This document shows, in pieces, positions 5,412-10,099 of a stretch of 10,099 nucleotides of DNA. The DNA comes from Peribacter sp964404805. Lineage in GTDB: Bacteria; Patescibacteriota; Gracilibacteria; Peribacterales; Peribacteraceae. The notes beneath the pieces are model-generated. The model was given only the letters and a program-made list of their open reading frames with translations, searched no databases and was not told the DNA's origin. How positions within the stretch are numbered: position 1 is the stretch's first letter; each line of letters opens with the position of its first letter. Position numbers and translations under genes: made by a program. The stretch is taken from the NCBI GenBank assembly GCA_964404805.1, contig CAYOLJ010000037.1:1-10099 (forward strand), in the 5' to 3' direction.

Positions 5412-6482
5412 ATGCTCAGTACTGCCGATATCAAAAAGGTTCTCAGCACCGACGCCGACACACTGCTCAACCACACATGCAAAGGCATCCCTAAAGAGCG
5501 CCTGCACCTGCCCAGCGGCTCGCACGTGAAGGATATCTTCGGCATCTCCGATAGGCCCAAGGAAACTGTGAAGCATCTGCAGGAGCTCCACGAGCACGGC
5601 AGGCTGGGCGGAACGGGCTACCTAAGCATTCTGCCGGTGGATCAGGGCATCGAGCACTCAGCTGGAGCGAGCTTCGCGCCAAATCCCGACTACTTCGATC
5701 CTGAGAATATCGTGAAGTTGGCGATTGATGGAGGCTGCAATGCGGTCGCCTCGACATTTGGCGTGCTGGGCATTGTCGCCAAGAAGTATGCCGATAAGAT
5801 CCCCTTTATCGTGAAGATTAATCACAACGAGCTGCTCACCTACCCCAACACGTTCGATCAGGTGATGTTCGGTACGATCGAAGAGGCGCACAACATGGGG
5901 GCACTCGGTGTGGGGGCCACCATCTACTTCGGATCGCCGGAGTCACGACGTCAGATCGTGGAAGTGGGAAAAGCCTTCTCGCGCGCACATGACCTCGGCA
6001 TGTTCACGGTGCTCTGGTGCTACCTCAGGAATAAAGATTTCAAGAAGGATGGAAAGGACTACCACACCGCTGCTGACCTCACAGGGCAGGCTAATCACCT
6101 CGGAGTCACACTGCAGGCCGACATTATCAAGCAGAAGCTCCCTGAGTGTAATGGCGGATACAAAGCTATGAGCCCCGAAGGCAAGTACGGTAAGAGCGAC
6201 GAGCGCATGTACTCAACCCTCTGCACCGATCACCCCATCGATCTCTGTCGCTACCAGGTAGCTAATTGCTACATGGGCCGCGTGGGTCTTATCAACAGTG
6301 GCGGTGCCAGCGGCAAGGACGATCTGGCGCAGGCCGTGAAGACCGCGGTCATCAACAAGCGCGCCGGCGGTACGGGCCTGATCTCGGGTCGCAAAGCATT
6401 CCAGAAACCCATGGATGAGGGCATCGAACTCCTGCACGCGATTCAGGATGTGTACCTGTGCGAGGAGGTGACAGTAGCATGA
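5412..6482 (+). CDS. fbaB: Class I fructose-bisphosphate aldolase (FbaB/DhnA type)
   Basis: Interconverts fructose 1,6-bisphosphate with dihydroxyacetone phosphate and glyceraldehyde 3-phosphate in glycolysis and gluconeogenesis, through a Schiff base and without metal. The 356-residue product closely matches the FbaB family in length (E. coli FbaB about 350) and in sequence throughout. Landmarks are GRLGGTGYLSILPVDQGIEHSAGASF (63-88, with the acidic D77), GATIYFGSPESRRQI (168-182), DYHTAADLTGQANHL (216-230), ADIIKQK with the probable Schiff-base lysine K240, and the phosphate-binding INSGGAS (294-300) and GRKAF (326-330). The ATG at 5412 is chosen because FbaB proteins begin with this MxxxDIxxLL-like helix. 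An in-frame ATG at 5271 would add 47 residues encoded by AT-rich DNA and the CCCTAC repeats. No Shine-Dalgarno; the start is preceded by a pyrimidine-rich stretch. A hairpin terminator follows at 6507. Confidence 0.96.
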   Translation: MLSTADIKKVLSTDADTLLNHTCKGIPKERLHLPSGSHVKDIFGISDRPKETVKHLQELHEHGRLGGTGYLSILPVDQGIEHSAGASFAPNPDYFDPENIVKLAIDGGCNAVASTFGVLGIVAKKYADKIPFIVKINHNELLTYPNTFDQVMFGTIEEAHNMGALGVGATIYFGSPESRRQIVEVGKAFSRAHDLGMFTVLWCYLRNKDFKKDGKDYHTAADLTGQANHLGVTLQADIIKQKLPECNGGYKAMSPEGKYGKSDERMYSTLCTDHPIDLCRYQVANCYMGRVGLINSGGASGKDDLAQAVKTAVINKRAGGTGLISGRKAFQKPMDEGIELLHAIQDVYLCEEVTVA

Positions 6483-6489
6483 CGGGCTT

Positions 6490-6600
6490 CCAACCTCTCC
6501 CCCTACCCCCCTCTCCACGAGAGAGGGGGAATGTTTGTTGTTTGTAGTTGTTTCCATTCCTAGGCATCTCCCCTTCCTCTTTGTGGGGGAAGGGGTCGGG
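6490..6600. repeat. C/G-tract repeat-like spacer between convergent fbaB and yidC
   Basis: Two inverted repeats of the same style lie side by side: CCCCCTCTC/GAGAGGGGG (6507-6529) and CCCCTTCC/GGAAGGGG (6570-6595, 10-nt loop). C-runs sit on the left arms and G-runs on the right arms, and further C- and G-tracts flank them. The look is that of dispersed extragenic palindromic repeats found between convergent genes. Whether copies occur elsewhere in this genome cannot be seen here. The second stem has no T-tract on either strand. Confidence 0.35.
6507..6540 (+). terminator. Probable terminator of fbaB
   Basis: A perfect 9-bp stem, CCCCCTCTC (6507-6515) with GAGAGGGGG (6521-6529), and a CACGA loop are followed on the plus strand by the T-rich but interrupted AATGTTTGTTG. 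The hairpin starts 25 nt past the fbaB stop codon, a typical terminator position. Confidence 0.55.
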
Positions 6601-6654
6601 GAATGGAGGATAGTACAAAAAAGAGAAAGAGCTGGCAGGGAGTGAAACCAATCT

Positions 6655-7917
6655 TCACAGCGTGATCTTCTCGCGGTTCACAATGATCTGCTGACCGATA
6701 GCGAAGAGGGTCGACACGCCCCAGTACAGCGACACGGCTGACGGGAACTGGAAGGCAAAGACACCGATCATGATCGGGAGCCCGTAGAGCATCATCTTCT
6801 GCTGAAGCTGCTGATTCTTGTCACCTTCACCCTTTGCTTTTTCGCCGCTCTTTTCGCGCTTCTTCTTCGCTGCTGCAAACGAGAGCTTCATTTGAATGAA
6901 CTGCAGAACAACGAGGAGTGGTGGAAAAAGGAAGACATTGGGTTTCAAGAGATCGAGACCGATGAACGTGGTGCCGAATGACCAATCGAGGTTTTGGTAG
7001 AAGGGGTAGATGAGATGCTGCGAGAGCGCGAGTACCGAGCCATCACGCACAACGTAGAACACGCCGATGAGCACTGGCATCTGAATCAAGAGCGGCAGGC
7101 ACGACTGGAACGGATTGATGCCGTGCTCCTTCCATATCTTCATTGTCTCTTCTTGCATGCGCTTGGGATCTTCTTTGAACTTGCGTCGGATCTCATCGAG
7201 AAGCGGCTGAGCCTTCTGCATTTTCTTCTGCCCCTCTAATGAGTGTTGTGTGGGGATAAACAGCAGAAATTTCACGACGAGCGTAAGCACAATGATCGCG
7301 ACTCCCAAACTGTGACCGGGCAGAAGAGAGGCGATGAAAATGAGGAAATTCAGGAATGGCTTGGTGATGAATGCCCGAAAGAGCTTGGTCATGGAACCCT
7401 CTTCGCGTAGCGTCACGCGACCACTGAGCGTGCCATATTCTGCGGGAATGATTGCGCCACTCGCCGTACGGAATTGTGCCTCGGCAGGCAGACGCACTTC
7501 GTAGGTTCCAAACTGCGAGAAGAGCGAATACTTCCACGGACCCAAATCGATTTTTACATCGGATTTTGGTGCAACTTCGGTGAGCGGGATGCACGGAAGC
7601 GCCGTCTCGGTTGCCATGAGTGGCATAAGCGTGGCTCCTGTTCCTTCCCCTGCAACCGAAAATACCTCCACCGGTGGCATGGGACAGCGGTTAGGCAGAA
7701 GGAGTGTTCCCTCCGTATTGTTGCGCAGCGAGAGCGTGATGGTATGCCCCCCCTTCACCGTTGCTGACACCGGCTTCAACACGACATCGGCAAGCCCATT
7801 AGGCCCGTTCGTCTGCGGAAAAAACATCCGGAACACCAACTGTGTGACGATGTAGACGATGGCGAAGATCAGCGCGAACTCGACGAGGGCGCTGCGTTTG
7901 CGGGTGGCTTGGGGCAT
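6655..7917 (-). CDS. yidC: Membrane protein insertase YidC/Oxa1 family
   Basis: Inserts and folds membrane proteins, alone or with SecYEG. In the 420-residue product an N-terminal membrane segment (11-30) is followed by a beta-rich extracytoplasmic domain of about 150 residues, far shorter than that of E. coli YidC, with cysteines C78 and C109. The Oxa1 core starts near 185: membrane helix 203-221, a charged cytoplasmic hairpin (QHSLEGQKKMQKAQPLLDEIRRKFKED, 224-250), INPFQSCLPLLIQMPVLIGVFYVV (267-290), then helices at about 322-342, 378-393 and 395-413. The helix residue that is normally arginine (R366 in E. coli) is lysine here, K216. Start at 7917 (MPQATRKRSA) puts a basic segment before the first membrane helix; an in-frame ATG at 7974 adds 19 residues deeper in rnpA. 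Overlaps rnpA by 49 bp and is probably co-transcribed. No Shine-Dalgarno. Confidence 0.95.
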   Translation of the reverse strand: MPQATRKRSALVEFALIFAIVYIVTQLVFRMFFPQTNGPNGLADVVLKPVSATVKGGHTITLSLRNNTEGTLLLPNRCPMPPVEVFSVAGEGTGATLMPLMATETALPCIPLTEVAPKSDVKIDLGPWKYSLFSQFGTYEVRLPAEAQFRTASGAIIPAEYGTLSGRVTLREEGSMTKLFRAFITKPFLNFLIFIASLLPGHSLGVAIIVLTLVVKFLLFIPTQHSLEGQKKMQKAQPLLDEIRRKFKEDPKRMQEETMKIWKEHGINPFQSCLPLLIQMPVLIGVFYVVRDGSVLALSQHLIYPFYQNLDWSFGTTFIGLDLLKPNVFLFPPLLVVLQFIQMKLSFAAAKKKREKSGEKAKGEGDKNQQLQQKMMLYGLPIMIGVFAFQFPSAVSLYWGVSTLFAIGQQIIVNREKITL

Positions 7918-8285
7918 GAGCGGAGAAGAATGAAGAAGGAGCGGACATCGGCAAGGACCGCTTGAAAGTCGCAAGAGAGACTAGAGGAACGCGGTGAGAC
8001 TAACAATTGAAAGGCTGGAAATGCCGTTTCTTTCTGCATAGTGATGCGCAGGGCCTCACGGCAGCGACGACGCATGCGGTTGCGGTCTACTGCACGCTTA
8101 CTGAGAGACAGAGGGGCGAATGTCCCAATGTAGAGCCCCTGCGGAGAACGCTCCTTGAGACGGAGCCACGTACTCTGGGGAATGCCCGGCATCCATCGCA
8201 CATTCATGGTTTTGCCTCGCCACAGCGTGCCTTTGGTGAGCACGCGTTGGTTGGTTTTGCGCCCACAGAGATGGAGAAGCTTCAT
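7869..8285 (-). CDS. rnpA: Ribonuclease P protein component
   Basis: Basic protein subunit that helps RNase P RNA bind and cleave pre-tRNA 5' leaders. The 138-residue product carries the family signature SKRAVDRNRMRRRCREALR (62-80, the RNR box), preceded by a typical basic N-terminus with RVLTKGTLWRGKTMNVR (14-30). Start at 8285 (MKLLHLCGRK) fits the family; the open frame extends upstream to 8405 but would read through the promoter region shared with gatC. It is somewhat longer than the usual 110-120 residues; the extra C-terminal tail (about 125-138, Pro/Ala/Ser-rich) is encoded where the gene overlaps yidC in another frame. rnpA followed by yidC is a widely conserved order, but rpmH, which normally precedes rnpA, is missing here and gatC lies divergently instead. 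The RNase P RNA gene was not found in the window. Confidence 0.92.
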   Translation of the reverse strand: MKLLHLCGRKTNQRVLTKGTLWRGKTMNVRWMPGIPQSTWLRLKERSPQGLYIGTFAPLSLSKRAVDRNRMRRRCREALRITMQKETAFPAFQLLVSPRSSSLSCDFQAVLADVRSFFILLRSCPKPPANAAPSSSSR

Positions 8286-8295
8286 GGCAACAAGT

Positions 8296-8301
8296 AGTAT
8301 G
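8296..8301 (-). promoter_or_regulatory. -10-like box before rnpA (CATACT)
   Basis: On the minus strand CATACT, directly preceded by TTG, ends 10 nt before the rnpA ATG, predicting a leader of only a few nucleotides. The same TG-next-to-box arrangement is seen in front of gatC. No convincing -35 box. Confidence 0.35.
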
Positions 8302-8384
8302 CAACATGCGGGATGGAGGGAACAGAGATGTCTGACGTCGTTTTGCCTTTTCTGAAATCTCCGATTCCTGAATACTGATCCCTG

Positions 8385-8390
8385 TATACT
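8385..8390 (+). promoter_or_regulatory. -10 box before gatC (TATACT), leaderless arrangement
   Basis: TATACT matches the sigma-70-type -10 consensus at five of six positions and is directly preceded by TG. Only 8 nt separate it from the gatC ATG at 8399, so transcription would start at or beside the start codon. A -35 box is not evident at 16-18 nt upstream. Confidence 0.5.
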
Positions 8391-8398
8391 GCATTCCC

Positions 8399-8692
8399 AT
8401 GTCACTTTCTCCTGACCAAGTCCGGCACATTGCCAAGCTCGCGCGGCTCGCGCTGTCTGAGAAGGAGGTCACAAAATTCAGTCGTGAACTTACGGCGATT
8501 CTCGACTACATCGAAAAACTCAAAGAAGTGGATACGAAGAATGTGGAGGCGACTGCGCAAGTTACCGGTTTGCACAACATCACTCGCACAGACGCTATTG
8601 CCGAATGCCCCGTGACAACCGAGGCCCTTCTGAACGTGAGCCCTCTACCCATTGTCGATCAGCAGATCGAAACCCCCTCCGCTCTCGGATGA
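8399..8692 (+). CDS. gatC: Asp/Glu-tRNA amidotransferase subunit C
   Basis: Small subunit of the GatCAB complex that converts Glu-tRNA(Gln), and often Asp-tRNA(Asn), to the amidated form; GatC braces the GatA-GatB interface. The 97-residue product has the usual family length. It begins with the typical helix (LSPDQVRHIAKLARLALSEKE), followed by FSRELTAILDYIEKLKEVDT (27-46) and the conserved tail segment NITRTDAIAECPVTTEALLNVSP (60-82). The start follows a -10 box by 8 nt with no room for a Shine-Dalgarno. The stop overlaps the gatA start (ATGA, 8689-8692), so the two are translationally coupled. Confidence 0.95.
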   Translation: MSLSPDQVRHIAKLARLALSEKEVTKFSRELTAILDYIEKLKEVDTKNVEATAQVTGLHNITRTDAIAECPVTTEALLNVSPLPIVDQQIETPSALG

Positions 8693-10099
8693 CATCCTCC
8701 CTTACCATTGCACAGGCACACGAACGGCTAAAGGGTAAGAAACTCTCGGCCGTGGATCTCACCCGCGCGTGCATCGAACGCATTGAATCTGTCGATAAAT
8801 CTCTCAACGCAGTGGTGCACCGAAATTTCGACCGAGCCCTGGATGAAGCCAAAAAAGCTGATAAGAAAGGGGCGTTTGATCATCCGCTTGCCGGCATTCC
8901 GTATCTGGCCAAAGACGTCTTCTGTGAGGAGGGCGTACCCACCACGGCCTGTAGCAATATCCTGCGCGATAAGGATTTCGTTCCGCCCTTCGATTCCACC
9001 ACGACCAAGCGACTGAAAGAGAAGCACGCCCTCAGTCTGGGAAAAACGAACACCGATGAATTCACCATGGGCGCCTCGACTGAGACGAGCTGCTACGGCG
9101 TGACGAAGAACCCATGGGATCAGTCGCGCGTGGCCGGAGGATCTTCCGGCGGATCGGCCGCAGCCGTTTCGGCGGATGAATGTCTGTTCGCTATCGGTAC
9201 CGATACAGGAGGATCGATCCGCCAGCCGGCGGGTTTTTGCGGATGCGTAGGGCTGAAAGTCACCTATGGCCGTACGAGTCGCTACGGGGTGTTAAGTATG
9301 GCTAGCTCTCTCGATTCGATTGGCGCACTCGTAAAGACCGTGGAGGATGCAGCAATCGTGCTCGGGGCCATCGCCGGTAAAGATCCTCTCGATGCGACGA
9401 CGGGCGATGTACCCGTTCCCGACTACACGCAGGTGCTGCAGAAAGGCGTGAAGGGTATGAAAATCGGTTTGCCCAAAGAGTACTTCATCAAGGGTATGGA
9501 CCCACAGGTAGAGTCAGCCGTGCGTGAGGCCGCCAAAGTGTTCACATCGCTGGGTGCGAAGGTGGTGGATGTGAGCCTGCCGCACTCGCCCTACGCCATC
9601 GCCACGTACTACGTGCTGGGGCCCTCCGAAGTGAGCTCGAATATGGCGCGCTATGACGGTATTCGCTTCGGTCATTCTGTGCCCGAACGCGACACCCTCA
9701 TCGAGTACTACGAGCGCGTGCGCTCGAGCGGCTTTGGTGACGAGGTGAAGCGCCGCATCATGATCGGTACCTACGCGCTCTCGGCAGGGTACTACGACGC
9801 GTACTATCGCCAGGCGCAGAAGGTGCGCACGCTCATCAAGCGCGATTTCGATACGGCCTTTGAGAAAGTGGATTGTTTGCTCGCCCCAGTGGCTCCGACA
9901 CCCGCCTTCACCATCGGTGCACACACCGATGACCCGGTGCAGATGTACTTGGAAGATATTTTAACTGCCCCCATCAACCTTGCCGGTATTCCCGGCCTCT
10001 CGCTGCCGTGCGGATTCTCGAAAGACAATCTTCCTATTGGCATGCAGATTCTGGGACCCCAGTGGGGTGAAGAGGTGATCCTGCAGGCAGGGAGCGCCT
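8689..10099 (+). CDS. gatA: Asp/Glu-tRNA amidotransferase subunit A, missing only the extreme C-terminus
   Basis: Amidase subunit of GatCAB that hydrolyses glutamine and passes the ammonia to GatB. The window holds 470 codons and ends within the gene; GatA is usually about 480-490 residues. The amidase triad is complete: K75 in PYLAKDVF, cis-serine S152 in VAGGSSGGSAAA, and nucleophile S176 in GTDTGGSIRQPA. The S152-S176 spacing equals that of S154-S178 in Staphylococcus aureus GatA. CGCVGLKVTYGRTSRYG (184-200) and SSLDSIGALVKTVEDAA are also family hallmarks. The start overlaps the gatC stop by four bases, so translation is likely by re-initiation. gatB is expected downstream but cannot be seen. 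Presence of gatCA suggests the organism makes Gln-tRNA indirectly, though a GlnRS elsewhere is not excluded. Confidence 0.97.
   Translation, partial: MTSSLTIAQAHERLKGKKLSAVDLTRACIERIESVDKSLNAVVHRNFDRALDEAKKADKKGAFDHPLAGIPYLAKDVFCEEGVPTTACSNILRDKDFVPPFDSTTTKRLKEKHALSLGKTNTDEFTMGASTETSCYGVTKNPWDQSRVAGGSSGGSAAAVSADECLFAIGTDTGGSIRQPAGFCGCVGLKVTYGRTSRYGVLSMASSLDSIGALVKTVEDAAIVLGAIAGKDPLDATTGDVPVPDYTQVLQKGVKGMKIGLPKEYFIKGMDPQVESAVREAAKVFTSLGAKVVDVSLPHSPYAIATYYVLGPSEVSSNMARYDGIRFGHSVPERDTLIEYYERVRSSGFGDEVKRRIMIGTYALSAGYYDAYYRQAQKVRTLIKRDFDTAFEKVDCLLAPVAPTPAFTIGAHTDDPVQMYLEDILTAPINLAGIPGLSLPCGFSKDNLPIGMQILGPQWGEEVILQAGSA

Noticed and set aside
8459..8469. SD-like GAAGGAGG inside gatC
   Set aside because: It encodes Glu-Lys-Glu-Val of the conserved GatC helix and no start codon follows at a suitable distance.

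Overview
The window looks like chromosome of a small-genome, moderately GC-rich bacterium read with the standard code: TGA stops fbaB, yidC and gatC, so this is not a UGA-recoding lineage. An SLH-anchored surface-layer protein, compact housekeeping genes and the near-absence of Shine-Dalgarno sequences fit a Candidate Phyla Radiation-type organism, perhaps Peribacteria. That assignment is inference from gene style only.

Layout. Positions 1-2241 (minus) hold the N-terminal 747 codons of a secreted S-layer protein: signal peptide, three SLH domains, an Ig-like domain, then tandem beta-rich modules running off the window. A gene-free stretch of about 950 bp follows (2242-3192). It is unusually rich in inverted repeats, including two neighbouring hairpins with the same loop 7-mer, a closed multi-stem unit at 2567-2658 and a 20-bp stem at 3083-3129 just past cysS. 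cysS (3193-4689, minus) comes next. Upstream of it a strong intrinsic terminator (4729-4763) closes a 139-codon gene of unknown function (4813-5232, minus). Class I fructose-bisphosphate aldolase fbaB (5412-6482, plus) is divergent from that gene and ends at a hairpin terminator inside a C/G-rich repeat-like spacer. yidC (6655-7917) and rnpA (7869-8285) form a minus-strand pair overlapping by 49 bp. Divergently, gatC (8399-8692) and gatA (8689 to the window end) are coupled by an ATGA overlap.

Functions. Apart from the surface protein and the unknown gene, the content is core metabolism: cysteine charging (cysS), Gln-tRNA formation by transamidation (gatCA, gatB presumably just outside), tRNA 5' maturation (rnpA), membrane protein insertion (yidC) and glycolysis/gluconeogenesis (fbaB).

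The least explained material is the structured stretch at about 2340-3130 and the start-site pattern. None of the seven recognised genes has a clear Shine-Dalgarno sequence, and gatC, cysS and rnpA have -10-like boxes only 6-10 nt before the ATG, suggesting leaderless or near-leaderless mRNAs. No mobile element, CRISPR array, tRNA or rRNA gene was seen.
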